From an uncultured bacterium (GTDB lineage Bacteria; Planctomycetota; Phycisphaerae; Phycisphaerales; UBA1924), in NCBI GenBank assembly GCA_903834785.1, contig CAILKP010000009.1, positions 1 to 64,000 on the forward strand: a stretch of DNA of 64,000 nucleotides, in the 5' to 3' direction. The notes below the pieces were generated by a model. The model worked only from the letters and a program-made list of their open reading frames with translations, had not been told where the DNA came from and ran no database searches. Each line of letters starts with the position of its first letter. Position 1 is the stretch's first letter. Both the position numbers and the translations under genes were made by a program. Shown in pieces: positions 26,106 through 34,548 of the stretch.

Positions 26106-27005
26106 TCACTTGGGCTTGCGCCCCTTGCCGGAAATCTGGTTGATGTTCTTGAGCACCTGCGACTGCTGCTCACCGTCAAGCACGCTCGTCACCTTCCAGA
26201 ACAGCTTCTTGTTCTCCTCATCACTCTCCCCGGCCTTGGTCGCTGCGGCATGCTCGCCAAACATCACCCGCAGCTTGCCCTCCTGCTCCGGCGTCACCGT
26301 CACACCCTTCATCACATAGTTGTACGTCAGCATGCCCGAACCCATCGAACGCATGAACGCCTGCTCGATCTCCTTGCCCAGGGCCTTGAGCCTTTCATCA
26401 CCCAGCACCGCCATGCGGCCCGGCTTCTCACCCTTCTCATTGGTCTCGCTCATCCGTTCGGCGGCAATCGCATCCCAGTACCCGCCGACGATCCGCTTGT
26501 ACGTCGCCCGCACGCCCTTGGGCAGCGTTTGCTCCACCTGCAGTTCCAGCGGCTGCTCCAGCGTCACGCCCTGCAGCTTGCCCGCCAGTTCCAGCAGCAC
26601 CTGCGCCTGGTCGGCCTTGTCGTCGCCCGCCAGCGAGTTGCCCAGCTTTGTCAGCAGTTCGATATCGCTGGTCACGAACTTGTCGAGCTTCACCGCCCGC
26701 GCGGCGAAGACACTCTCCGCCGCCGCTCGGTCCTTTCCATCCAGCCCGAGCACATCCAGCGCCGCTCGCTCCACCCCGCGGTCAATCCGCCTCACCTTGC
26801 CATTGATATCCAGTTCCACCAGGCAGTCCGCCGCCAGTTCCGCACCCTTGGCCGCCTTGGCACCGGGCTTGCCCTGGCTCGGTCCGCCCAGCGACGGCGT
26901 CGCCGCCGACTGAGCCGGCGCCGGAGCGGGCGCGGGCCCGCTGGCTCCCGCAAGGGTCAGGTTCACCATCAGTACGGCTGCGCCAATGCTCATCGTGCAC
27001 CTCAT
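26106..27005 (-). CDS. Exported protein of unknown function
   Basis: 299 residues. The N-terminus (MRCTMSIGAAVLMVNLTLAGASG) is signal-peptide-like, followed by a Pro/Ala/Gln-rich linker. The remainder is charged and helical (RAAAESVFAARAVKLDKFV, GKEIEQAFMRSMGSGML, EQQSQVLKNINQISGKGRKPK) without a recognised domain. The ATG at 27005 is preferred over the TTG at 27065 because the signal peptide then starts normally; no clear ribosome site decides. It is upstream of mqnA in the same direction. Confidence 0.62.
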   Translation of the reverse strand: MRCTMSIGAAVLMVNLTLAGASGPAPAPAPAQSAATPSLGGPSQGKPGAKAAKGAELAADCLVELDINGKVRRIDRGVERAALDVLGLDGKDRAAAESVFAARAVKLDKFVTSDIELLTKLGNSLAGDDKADQAQVLLELAGKLQGVTLEQPLELQVEQTLPKGVRATYKRIVGGYWDAIAAERMSETNEKGEKPGRMAVLGDERLKALGKEIEQAFMRSMGSGMLTYNYVMKGVTVTPEQEGKLRVMFGEHAAATKAGESDEENKKLFWKVTSVLDGEQQSQVLKNINQISGKGRKPK

Positions 27006-27414
27006 CTGAGGTTCTACGGATTGCCCGGCCACGGGTTTCTCCACGCCGCCGCGTCTGATGCTCAATCTCCTCCGCGCCGTGGGCAGTGACCGGCGGACCT
27101 CTCCAGCCGCCCGTCACTGCTCACCAGCGGGTTCCGCCAGCCCGCCTCGTTCACGCCGCCCTGCCGCTTCACCCGCGGCAGGGCGGTGTTCGTTTGTGCG
27201 CCCGCCCGCGTTCCCGCCCGCCTCCCAAACGGCTCAAGGACACACTGTTGTCCTTGAGCCGTGCGCATAAACACGTCACGCCTTGACAGAACCCGAACCA
27301 ACTGGCATACTGCCACGAATCACCCGCATGCACACCGCCGCGGGCAGCCCCCTGCCGCTCATGGGCGGCAAGCAGGTCCCCACGTTCATCAGGTACATCA
27401 GGAGGTTTCGCATC
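27006..27414. other. Divergent gap with two perfect hairpins
   Basis: About 400 bases between divergent genes. Hairpin 1 (27156-27186): CCGCCCTGCCGC and GCGGCAGGGCGG, 12-bp stem, 7-base loop. Hairpin 2 (27231-27260): GGCTCAAGGACA and TGTCCTTGAGCC, 12-bp stem, 6-base loop. Neither has a T tract. AGGAGG at 27400-27405 belongs to the next gene. No other gene seen. Confidence 0.6.
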
Positions 27415-28044
27415 ATGTCCACCACGCTCCAACGTCCCACCAAGGCTCCCGCACCACCCGGACCCGAGCCCGCCCCCATCACCGCGGCATTCGCCCGGCG
27501 CGATGCCATCCGCCGGCTCCATGAACTCGCCCTCCAGAAGTTCGACGACAGCGTCGCCCTGCGGGCCATCAAGATGCTTCTGGATGTGACCGAGCGCGAG
27601 CAATCCACCAGCCCCGCGGCGGAGGCCAAGCAGCCCGCACCGACTCCGGCGCTGGCTACGGCGGCGGCACCGGCACTGGCCCAGCCCGCCACACCGTCCA
27701 TCGCACAGGCCCCGCTGCCCGCCGCCACCCCGGCCGCTTCGCCCCCCGCATCTGCGGTGCTCCGCCCGCCCAGCATCACCGATCAGCTCGCCGCACCACC
27801 GCTCAAGCTCCCCGCACCTACCGCGAGCCCGCTGGTTTCCTCACGCATGCTGCATATGGACGCCAAGGATCGGGAAATCTACGGAAAGCTCGCCGCCACC
27901 GCCGCGGCAGCCGGAAACCTCGCCAGCGTCCTGCCGCCAGATTCCAAAGATGCACGCGATCTGGCTGAGATCCAGCGCCAGGCCACCAGTCAGGCACAAA
28001 AGTTCCTGATCGGCAACGCAACCGCGGCGGGCCCCAAACCGTAA
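27415..28044 (+). CDS. Small Ala/Pro-rich protein, unknown
   Basis: 209 residues from an ATG with a strong AGGAGG 9 bases upstream. Residues 25-65 are a regular helix (FARRDAIRRLHELALQKFDDSVALRAIKMLLDV). Then a long Ala/Pro-rich linker, and a C-terminal helix (MDAKDREIYGKLAATAAAA, DARDLAEIQRQATSQAQKFL). No signal peptide or catalytic motif. Function unknown; the strong ribosome site and regular helices argue it is translated. Confidence 0.65.
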   Translation: MSTTLQRPTKAPAPPGPEPAPITAAFARRDAIRRLHELALQKFDDSVALRAIKMLLDVTEREQSTSPAAEAKQPAPTPALATAAAPALAQPATPSIAQAPLPAATPAASPPASAVLRPPSITDQLAAPPLKLPAPTASPLVSSRMLHMDAKDREIYGKLAATAAAAGNLASVLPPDSKDARDLAEIQRQATSQAQKFLIGNATAAGPKP

Positions 28045-28224
28045 CCAAGGCGACTGAAAGCCCGCCCCGTCCCGCCAGCACGGCAATGATTCGATCTCAG
28101 CCACGACGCTGCGACCGACACCGTTTCCGCTCCTGCCGCATCAGCCGCACCACCTGACCCGGTGCGGTCCGCATGTGCCCCGTCCCCTCCACGCCCTGAC
28201 AGTCTCCAAGCCGAGGCGATCACC

Positions 28225-28695
28225 ATGCTCAGCCAACTCCCCAACCGTCACTCGCGTCGCCGCAGCACCACGGGACTGCTCCTGCTTGCCGGCCTCATCG
28301 CCGGCGTGTACGCGCTGGCCACCACCGGCGCGGGCAACACCGTGGCCCAAGCCCAGCAGCCCAACAACGATCGCGTCAAGATCATTGCCGCCCCACCGCC
28401 GCCGCCGCCGATCTACGGTGCTCGTGAACTGGCCGATGCCGAACTCTCGCTGCTGGATACCGAGACCGTGCTGACGTATTGGAACGATCAGGAAGAGAAA
28501 TGGAACAGCGTGCTGGCCACGATGGATGGCCAGCCCGGCTCCGAGCGTGAGGCCGCCTTCGCCCGCCAGGCCCTGTCCAACGCCCTGCGTGCGCAGAGCA
28601 CCAAGATCGATGCCGGCCTGCAGCGCGAACGCGCCGCCAAGCGCCTCGATGCGATGCGCGCCAAGAACGTTGAGGTTCAAGGCGGCGCGAACTGA
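28225..28695 (+). CDS. Small exported or membrane-anchored protein, unknown
   Basis: 156 residues. RRRSTTGLLLLAGLIAGVYA is a positively charged N-terminus followed by a hydrophobic stretch (signal or anchor), and the mature part starts with AQAQQPNNDRVKII. A poly-Pro run (PPPPPP) precedes a helical, charged C-terminal half (EEKWNSVLATMDGQPGS, NALRAQSTKIDAGLQRERAAKRLDAM). Function unknown. It converges on flgF, 9 bases from its stop. Confidence 0.6.
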   Translation: MLSQLPNRHSRRRSTTGLLLLAGLIAGVYALATTGAGNTVAQAQQPNNDRVKIIAAPPPPPPIYGARELADAELSLLDTETVLTYWNDQEEKWNSVLATMDGQPGSEREAAFARQALSNALRAQSTKIDAGLQRERAAKRLDAMRAKNVEVQGGAN

Positions 28696-28704
28696 GGTTC
28701 GCAC

Positions 28705-29487
28705 TCAGGCAATCTTGCCGAAGGTGTTGATCGTCCGGTTGAGGATCTCGTCGTAGTTGGAGATCATGCGTGCGTTGCCGCTGACGCCGCGCTCGGCGTT
28801 GTTGAACGCCATCATCGACCGCACCGGATCGGCCCCGGACCGCTCGACAAAGCCCTGCGTCAGTGTCGCGCCCGCCGCGGCCTTTTTCCGGCCCATCGTC
28901 TGCGCATCGGCCGCGAACATGTTGTCGCCGCGCTTGCGCAGCGCCGTCGGGTCATCGATCGTGGCCATCTGCAGCCTGCCGACCACCTCGCCATCCTGCT
29001 TGATGCTGCCGTCGGCATCGATCACCACCGGCACACCGCTGGCCAGCGTGATCGGCCGATCCTGAGTATCCAGCACCGGCCGGCCCGAGGCCGTCTGGAC
29101 CAGCCGCCCCGATGAGTCCAGCCCGAGCCGCCCGTCACGCGTGAACCGAAGACTGTCAGCCCCGCTGCCTGCCCCGTCGCGCACGACCAGGAAGCCCTCA
29201 CCATCAAGGGCAACGTCCAGCGGCTGCTCCGTCCGCTGCAGCGGACCTTGCGAGAAGCTCACGCGGTTGCGGGCCATCAGCACGCCGCCGCCGAGCTGCT
29301 CGAGCAGCTTGCTCGAAGGCAGCGACGGGTTGCCCCGCTCCTGCGTCGCCGTCAGCCGCTGACGCTGCATCGGGTTGTCGATCTTAAAGCCCACCGTCTC
29401 GGTGTTGGCCAGGTTGTTGGCAAACACATCCATGCGGTGCATGCCGGTCAGCATTCCAGAAGCAGCGAGATAAAGGCCATATTGCAC
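28705..29487 (-). CDS. flgF: Flagellar hook-basal body rod protein FlgF
   Basis: Rod protein of the flagellar basal body. N-terminus YGLYLAASGMLTGMHRMDVFANNLANTETVGFK holds the flagellar rod-protein signature, and the C-terminal helix (NYDEILNRTINTFGKIA) the partner coiled coil. FSQGPLQRTEQPLDVALDGEGFLVV is typical of FlgF/FlgG. 260 residues from a GTG at 29487 with AAGGAG 7 bases upstream. The paralogue flgG is encoded on the opposite strand 635 bases away, so flgF and flgG are not co-transcribed here as they are in most bacteria. Confidence 0.9.
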   Translation of the reverse strand: MQYGLYLAASGMLTGMHRMDVFANNLANTETVGFKIDNPMQRQRLTATQERGNPSLPSSKLLEQLGGGVLMARNRVSFSQGPLQRTEQPLDVALDGEGFLVVRDGAGSGADSLRFTRDGRLGLDSSGRLVQTASGRPVLDTQDRPITLASGVPVVIDADGSIKQDGEVVGRLQMATIDDPTALRKRGDNMFAADAQTMGRKKAAAGATLTQGFVERSGADPVRSMMAFNNAERGVSGNARMISNYDEILNRTINTFGKIA

Positions 29488-29557
29488 GGGGTTGCTCCTT
29501 ACAGCTCGTCAGTCAGCAGGTCATGAACCAGCAGATCAACCAGTACATCACCACCGC

Positions 29558-29872
29558 TCAGCGCCCGGGTGTGCCCAGGTCGCCGGCGCTGCCGCCCGCG
29601 GCAGCGCGGTGCTCGATTGCAGCCAGCATCGCCAGCCGCAGGATCTCCTTGCCCAGCACATCAGCGCGGGGCAGGTTCAGCGCGGGCCGCGACGGCTCGA
29701 GAGATAAAGATGGTTCGGTCAGCACGCCATCCTGCGCGGCGGAGGCAAACAGCCCACGCGCTGCGGTAAGTTCGCGTTGCGCAGCAAATGCGGCCAGGTC
29801 GCCGTTCGTGCGGCCCTGGTTCGCCCATTCCTGCGCAAGTTCTTCGAGAAGATCGTCGATGCGGAAGTCCAT
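29558..29872 (-). CDS. Small protein upstream of flgF, unknown
   Basis: 104 residues starting MDFRIDDLLEELAQEWANQ. The first 50 are amphipathic helix; the second half has NLPRADVLGKEILRLAMLAAIEHRA. No known domain recognised. It lies on the minus strand, 71 bases before flgF, and is preceded by the best sigma-54-like -24/-12 element of the region at 29885-29899, only 13 bases from its ATG, without a Shine-Dalgarno. Its role is inferred to be flagellar because of this position. A frame starting further upstream is less likely. Confidence 0.6.
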   Translation of the reverse strand: MDFRIDDLLEELAQEWANQGRTNGDLAAFAAQRELTAARGLFASAAQDGVLTEPSLSLEPSRPALNLPRADVLGKEILRLAMLAAIEHRAAAGGSAGDLGTPGR

Positions 29873-29884
29873 GCCCGGCCATTC

Positions 29885-29899
29885 GCAACCCGCGTGCCG
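29885..29899 (-). promoter_or_regulatory. Sigma-54-like -24/-12 element, gene 29558 and flgF
   Basis: On the minus strand CGGCACGCGGGTTGC fits the consensus TGGCACG-N4-TTGC with one mismatch. GG and GC are 12 bases apart. The predicted start is about base 29873, one base before the ATG at 29872. Confidence 0.65.
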
Positions 29900-30093
29900 G
29901 AACACAGCCCCCTCCGCCCCCTCCGCCCGCTCCACCCCCTCCGCCCCGCCTGCATCACGCCCCGCGGCTCCGCCGCGGTTCGATCCTTCCTTACTGCTGT
30001 CCAGCGTTGTCGTCGCATCACCACCGTCACTTCAGCGACCGGTCCGCAGGTAAACACCCCGGTGTCACGCCCGCACATTCTTCTCTCACCGTC

Positions 30094-30108
30094 AGGCACG
30101 GCCTTTGC
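30094..30108 (+). promoter_or_regulatory. Sigma-54-like -24/-12 element, flgG
   Basis: AGGCACGGCCTTTGC, one mismatch to TGGCACG-N4-TTGC, GG and GC 12 bases apart. Predicted start at about 30120, two bases before the flgG ATG (30122). Confidence 0.6.
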
Positions 30109-30121
30109 GTTACTCGCCGTC

Positions 30122-30928
30122 ATGGCCACAATCGCTCTGCACTCTGCCGCCAGTGGGCTTTCCGCACTCAACACCTCCATGGACGTCATCGCCAACAACC
30201 TGGCGAACGTCAACACCCCGGGCTTTAAGAGCTCGCGGGCCAACTTCCAGGATCTCCTGTACGCCAACCGCGTCCAGCCCGGCGTTGAGAACGCCAACGG
30301 CGACCAGCGCCCCATCGGCCTGCAGGTCGGTCTGGGTGTCCGCGTCTCAGGCACGCAGATGTCCTTTACGCAGGGTTCACTGATCACCACCGGCCGCGAC
30401 CTGGATGTCGCCATCGAGGGCAACGGCTTCTTCCGCGTCGCCGTGCAGCCCACGCTGGGCAACGGCACCGCCTACACCCGCTCGGGCAGCTTCGCGGTCA
30501 ACAGCCAGGGCCAGCTGGTCATGGCCAACGACCAGGGCCGCCGCCTCGAGCCGCCGGTGACCATCCCCGACAACGCCACGCAGGTTCAGGTGGACTCAAC
30601 CGGCCGTGTGTACGCCAAAATCCCCGGAAATGTCGAGCCCCAACAGGTCGGCCAGATCGAACTGACCACCTTCATCAACCCCGCGGGCCTCTCTGCCGCG
30701 GGCGAGAACCTCTACGTCGAAACCTCCGCCAGCGGCCCCGCCGTCAACGGCAACCCCGCCAGCGATCAGCGCGGCCAGCTCAAGCAGGGCGTGCTGGAGA
30801 ACAGCAACGTTGACCCCACCGAGGAACTCATCAATCTCATCAAGGCCCAGCGTGCCTTTGAGATGAACAGCAAGACCATCCAGGCCGCTGACGAGAACCT
30901 CCGCACGGTCGCCAACCTCCGCCGCTGA
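30122..30928 (+). CDS. flgG: Flagellar distal rod protein FlgG
   Basis: Distal rod protein. IALHSAASGLSALNTSMDVIANNLANVNTPGFK is the canonical N-terminal rod signature, GRDLDVAIEGNGFFRV the FlgG core, and VDPTEELINLIKAQRAFEMNSKTIQAADE the C-terminal coiled coil. 268 residues, normal length. No ribosome site precedes the ATG; a -24/-12-like element ends 14 bases before it. It opens the plus-strand run flgG-flgA-flgH-flgI-flgJ-flgN-flgK-flgL. Confidence 0.95.
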   Translation: MATIALHSAASGLSALNTSMDVIANNLANVNTPGFKSSRANFQDLLYANRVQPGVENANGDQRPIGLQVGLGVRVSGTQMSFTQGSLITTGRDLDVAIEGNGFFRVAVQPTLGNGTAYTRSGSFAVNSQGQLVMANDQGRRLEPPVTIPDNATQVQVDSTGRVYAKIPGNVEPQQVGQIELTTFINPAGLSAAGENLYVETSASGPAVNGNPASDQRGQLKQGVLENSNVDPTEELINLIKAQRAFEMNSKTIQAADENLRTVANLRR

Positions 30929-31008
30929 TCCCGGCCCGTCGCTTCCCCACTGTTCCGAACCCCCGCCGCCGCTCGGAGAGCAGCGGCTCACGCCAGAGGA
31001 AATCACCC

Positions 31009-32190
31009 ATGGCCTCCCATCGCAGGATGCACGTCCGCACCTTCACCACCCCGCTCCTCCGCGCCGCTTTCGCCGCGGCAGGTCTTGCGCTGTCCGCCGT
31101 TCCCGCGCTGGCCGAGACTTTCATCTCGCTCAATCGCACGGCCGAGGTCCGCGCCGGCGCCCCGGTCACGCTCGCTCAGGTGGCCACCGTCACAGGAGAC
31201 GATGCCGCGACCATCGGCAAGCTGATCATCCTCGAAACCCCCGGCCGCGAGACCACCGAACTGGACACCGAACAGCTCCGCGCCGCGCTGAGCAAGCACA
31301 AGGTCAACTGGGCCGCCACCTCCATCCGCGGCAGCCGGCTCAAGCTCACAGTCACTTCCGGCGATGAGGCGAATGCCTCAGCGGCCGGCACGCTGGCTGG
31401 CGCTTCGGGCGGTGCGGTCAACGCGGCCATCTCGCTGCAGAGCCCCGATGCCGCTGCAGCCAGCGCCGCCGGCGGATACAGCTCCGGCCCGACCCTGCGT
31501 GATCTGGTGGCCGAGCGTCTGGCCGTGATCCACGGTGTCGAGCTCGATGGCATCCGCATCGACTACGACACCACCCCGGCGGTGAAGTACCTGGACCTGC
31601 CCATCGGCGATGTGACCGACTCCAGCGTGGTGCCGCAGGCGGCACCCGGCACCACCCGCATGCCGCTGCGAGTCGAGCTCCGCCGCCGCGACGGCAGCGT
31701 GGACTTTCGCGTGCTGGCCGCCCGCATCGAGCTTCGCAAGATCGTCACCGTCGCCGCCGCCCCGATCGACCGGGGCGAGATGATCACCGAGGACCTCGTC
31801 CGTGTCGAAACCCGCTGGGTCAGCCCCGCCGGCGATGCCCCCTTGTCCATGGAACGCGTCATCGGTGCCTCGGCCAAACGCCGCATCGAGACCGGCCGGC
31901 TGGTCACCCGCGGCGATGTGCAGCCGCCCATCGTGGTCCAGCGCGGCGACACCGTCTGGGTCCTCGTCCGCTCAGGCACCTTTGAGATCAAGACCAAGGC
32001 CAAGGCCATGAGTCAGGCCCGTGATGGCGAGTCCGTCACCATGCAGGCCGAGGGCAGCAAACGCACCTTCGTCGCCCGCATGGAAGGCCGCCTGGCCGTC
32101 GCCGAGCTGAACACCGATCACACCGACCGTGCCCCCGGGCAGATCCCCGCCCCGACCGTGGAAGTCGCCGGCCGCGGAGCAAACAAGTGA
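31009..32190 (+). CDS. flgA: P-ring assembly chaperone FlgA
   Basis: Periplasmic chaperone required to build the FlgI P-ring. A signal peptide (MASHRRMHVRTFTTPLL... to VPALA) leads, and the C-terminal half has the SAF domain: APIDRGEMITEDLVRVETRW, RRIETGRLVTRGDVQPP and RGDTVWVLVRSGTF. 393 residues, longer than the ~220 of enteric FlgA; the extra is an N-terminal domain with Ala/Gly-rich linker (120-150). GAGGA precedes the ATG. The stop overlaps or abuts the start of flgH. Confidence 0.9.
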   Translation: MASHRRMHVRTFTTPLLRAAFAAAGLALSAVPALAETFISLNRTAEVRAGAPVTLAQVATVTGDDAATIGKLIILETPGRETTELDTEQLRAALSKHKVNWAATSIRGSRLKLTVTSGDEANASAAGTLAGASGGAVNAAISLQSPDAAAASAAGGYSSGPTLRDLVAERLAVIHGVELDGIRIDYDTTPAVKYLDLPIGDVTDSSVVPQAAPGTTRMPLRVELRRRDGSVDFRVLAARIELRKIVTVAAAPIDRGEMITEDLVRVETRWVSPAGDAPLSMERVIGASAKRRIETGRLVTRGDVQPPIVVQRGDTVWVLVRSGTFEIKTKAKAMSQARDGESVTMQAEGSKRTFVARMEGRLAVAELNTDHTDRAPGQIPAPTVEVAGRGANK

Positions 32191-32216
32191 TTTACAGCCA
32201 GTTGGAGCACAATCAG

Positions 32217-33146
32217 ATGAATCCCAAGCCAGCCGCCACCCGCCGCCGCACGTTGTCTGCCGCCCTGCTGCTTGCCTGTGGCACAGTGTGGGCTGCCGGC
32301 CACCAGACCGCCTGCGCCCAGAGTTTGTTCCAGCCCCGCGCACGGCCGGCGCCCGCACCTGCGGCAACCCCTGGTGATCAGCCGTCACCGGCGGTCGTCC
32401 AGCCGCCGGCCGGCCAGCCGGCCCAGCCCGGCCAGAACGACAAGCCCGCAGCACCGGCCACAGCACCGGCCGATGCCAAGGCCCCCGCCGCGGGCAGCGG
32501 CACACCCGGCTCGGCGCCCGGCAATGGCACCGGCTCCGACGTCGTCATGGCCCCCACTTCGGGCACCGCCGGCTCCGGCCCGCGCTCGATCCGTGAGATG
32601 AGCCTGATGGCCGTCATCCCGCCCGAGCCCAAACTGCACAAAAAGCACGACAAAATCGAGCTGATTGTCAACGAGAGCAGTCTCTCGACCAGCCAGCAGA
32701 AGCTCGACGCGAACAAGAAGTTCGACTTCACCGCCCAGCTCAGCCAGTTCCCTTCGCTGGCGGCGATGATCGGCGACCTGGAGCTGCGTAACGGCATCGG
32801 CGCCGTGCCGCCCAAAGTCGGCGTCAACAGCGACGACAAGTTCAAGGGCGACGGCAAGTACGAGCGGTCGGACAGGATGACCGCGCGCATCTCCGGTCTG
32901 GTGACCGACGTGAAGCCCAACGGCATGCTGCTTGTCGAGGCCCGCGAGTCCATCCAGCAGGACGAGGAGACCAAGACCATGGTCATCAGCGGCCTGTGCG
33001 ACCCGAAGGACATCACCAACGGCAACACGGTCCAGAGCAGCCAGCTGGCCAACCTGAACATCCGCGTCGAGCACAGCGGCCCGACCAAGGACGCGGCCAC
33101 CAAGGGCCTGATCCCCCGCTTCTTTGAGACACTGTTTAACTTCTGA
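32217..33146 (+). CDS. flgH: Flagellar L-ring protein FlgH
   Basis: Outer-membrane L-ring protein. The C-terminal 150 residues carry the family pattern (KYERSDRMTARISGLVTDVKPNGMLLVEARESI, VISGLCDPKDITNGNTVQSSQLANLNIRVEHSG). The N-terminus has a signal peptide; a Pro/Ala-rich linker (about 35-110) separates it from the domain. No lipobox Cys is obvious, unlike enteric FlgH. The ATG at 32217 has GGAG 9 bases upstream; a GTG at 32187 overlapping the flgA stop is the alternative. Confidence 0.88.
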   Translation: MNPKPAATRRRTLSAALLLACGTVWAAGHQTACAQSLFQPRARPAPAPAATPGDQPSPAVVQPPAGQPAQPGQNDKPAAPATAPADAKAPAAGSGTPGSAPGNGTGSDVVMAPTSGTAGSGPRSIREMSLMAVIPPEPKLHKKHDKIELIVNESSLSTSQQKLDANKKFDFTAQLSQFPSLAAMIGDLELRNGIGAVPPKVGVNSDDKFKGDGKYERSDRMTARISGLVTDVKPNGMLLVEARESIQQDEETKTMVISGLCDPKDITNGNTVQSSQLANLNIRVEHSGPTKDAATKGLIPRFFETLFNF

Positions 33147-33192
33147 CCCGCGACAGCCGCGCAGGCATCGCCGGTCGGCACATCATGTCACT

Positions 33193-33224
33193 CAAGCCCC
33201 GCAGGCATTGCGCCGCGGGGCTTG
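33193..33224 (+). terminator. Terminator-like hairpin between flgH and flgI
   Basis: CAAGCCCCGC and GCGGGGCTTG form a perfect 10-bp stem with a 12-base loop; a short GCTTTG tail follows. The same stem words occur in the rnr terminator at 60378. It lies inside the longest open frame of flgI, which argues that the true flgI start is downstream. Confidence 0.55.
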
Positions 33225-33277
33225 GCTTTGCGCTCACCGCTTCCGGGGCGAACACCCCGCTGCCGATGAGCTGCGTC

Positions 33278-33292
33278 CGGCACGCCGCTTGT
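33278..33292 (+). promoter_or_regulatory. Sigma-54-like -24/-12 element, flgI
   Basis: CGGCACGCCGCTTGT: GG and GT 12 bases apart, two mismatches to TGGCACG-N4-TTGC. It ends 13 bases before the ATG at 33305. Confidence 0.5.
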
Positions 33293-33304
33293 TCCTGTTC
33301 CGGC

Positions 33305-34537
33305 ATGACGCACGTTGCCCGCACATCTCGCGCAGTAACCATCTGCTTCTCGGTGACCGCTGCGATTCTGGCCATCACCGGTCTGCTGACGGCCGCTACC
33401 GCCCAGCAGGGTGCAACCGCCCCGCTGACGCTGGCGGGAGCCTCCGACTCGCTGGCCGCGAACGCCGCACGCAACGCCCCGCCCGAGACGCCGCTGATCA
33501 CGCATCAGATTCAGGTCCAGGACATCGCCCGGCTCGAGGGCCACGGCACCTCCATCCTCCGCGGCATCGGCATCGTCACCGGCCTCCGCGGCACGGGCGA
33601 CTCGGGCGGTGAGGAAGTTCTTGCGCGGCCCTTGCGCGAGATCTACAAGCAAAACGAGATCCCCCTGGGTGAACTCAAGGCCCTTTCGAAGGCCAAAAGT
33701 GCCGCAATCGTCTTCCTGGAAGTCGTTGTGCCGCCCCACGGTGCCCACCGTGACGATGAGCTGCCGGTGTATGTCACCGTGTCGCACTCGGCCAGCAGTC
33801 TGGCCGGCGGCCGGCTGCACCTGGCGGCACTGGCCGGCCCCCGGCCCGGTGACGGGGTGTACGCCATGGCCTCGGGCCCCATCATCCTGGAGGAAACGGC
33901 CAATCCCACCGCCGGCATCATCCGCAAGGGTGCCCGCATCATCGACGACATCCTGATGCCGACCCCGTCGACGAGTTTCAACCTCATCCTGCAGCCCCAG
34001 TACCGCCGCTACGCCACCGCGCAGGCCGTCGCCAGCGTCATCAACAGCGTGGCGTCCAGCGATATCTTCGAGCTCGAGCGTTCCCGCGGCATGGTGGCTA
34101 TGGCTCTTGACCACTCGATGGTCCGCATCACCATCCCCGAAAGCGAGCGGGTCGAACCGGCCCGGTTTGTCGCCCGCGTGCTCTCGGCCACACTGTCACC
34201 GGAGCTGCTGATGCCGCCGGCCACGGTGCGGATGAACCAGCGGGCCGGGACCATCATCGCCACGGCCAATGTGGAGATCTCCCCCGCGGCGATCAGCCAC
34301 GGGCAGCTGCAGATCCAGACAGTGCTGCCGGAAGTACCGCCGACGCCGGTGAACCCCAAGGTCACCACCTCCCGCTGGACCGGCGTGGCCACCACGGGCA
34401 AGGCCAGCGAGCGGGCCAAACTGCAGGATCTGCTGGCCGCGTTCAAACAGCTTGATGTACCCATCGAAGCCCAGATGGAGATCATCTACCAGCTTCACAA
34501 CACCGGTCGTCTGCACGCCGAACTGGTCTTCGAATAA
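33305..34537 (+). CDS. flgI: Flagellar P-ring protein FlgI
   Basis: P-ring subunit around the rod. IQVQDIARLEGHGTSILRG and GIVTGLRGTGDS are the conserved N-terminal motif, and VNPKVTTSRWTGVATTGKAS with AEL near the C-terminus fit. From the ATG at 33305 a signal peptide (MTHVARTSRAVTICFSVTAAIL to TAATA) leads directly to the mature domain, 410 residues. The open frame reaches back to 33185, but that part contains a hairpin and is unlike the family. FlgI has no ribosome site here; a -24/-12-like element lies just upstream. Confidence 0.88.
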   Translation: MTHVARTSRAVTICFSVTAAILAITGLLTAATAQQGATAPLTLAGASDSLAANAARNAPPETPLITHQIQVQDIARLEGHGTSILRGIGIVTGLRGTGDSGGEEVLARPLREIYKQNEIPLGELKALSKAKSAAIVFLEVVVPPHGAHRDDELPVYVTVSHSASSLAGGRLHLAALAGPRPGDGVYAMASGPIILEETANPTAGIIRKGARIIDDILMPTPSTSFNLILQPQYRRYATAQAVASVINSVASSDIFELERSRGMVAMALDHSMVRITIPESERVEPARFVARVLSATLSPELLMPPATVRMNQRAGTIIATANVEISPAAISHGQLQIQTVLPEVPPTPVNPKVTTSRWTGVATTGKASERAKLQDLLAAFKQLDVPIEAQMEIIYQLHNTGRLHAELVFE

Positions 34538-34548
34538 GGAGCAACCCG

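Noticed and set aside
27005-27065. TTG start for the exported protein at 26106
   Set aside because: It would place charged residues before the signal peptide; the ATG at 27005 gives a normal one.
33185-33304. flgI start at 33185
   Set aside because: The extra residues are Arg/Cys-rich, span a hairpin and delay the signal peptide.
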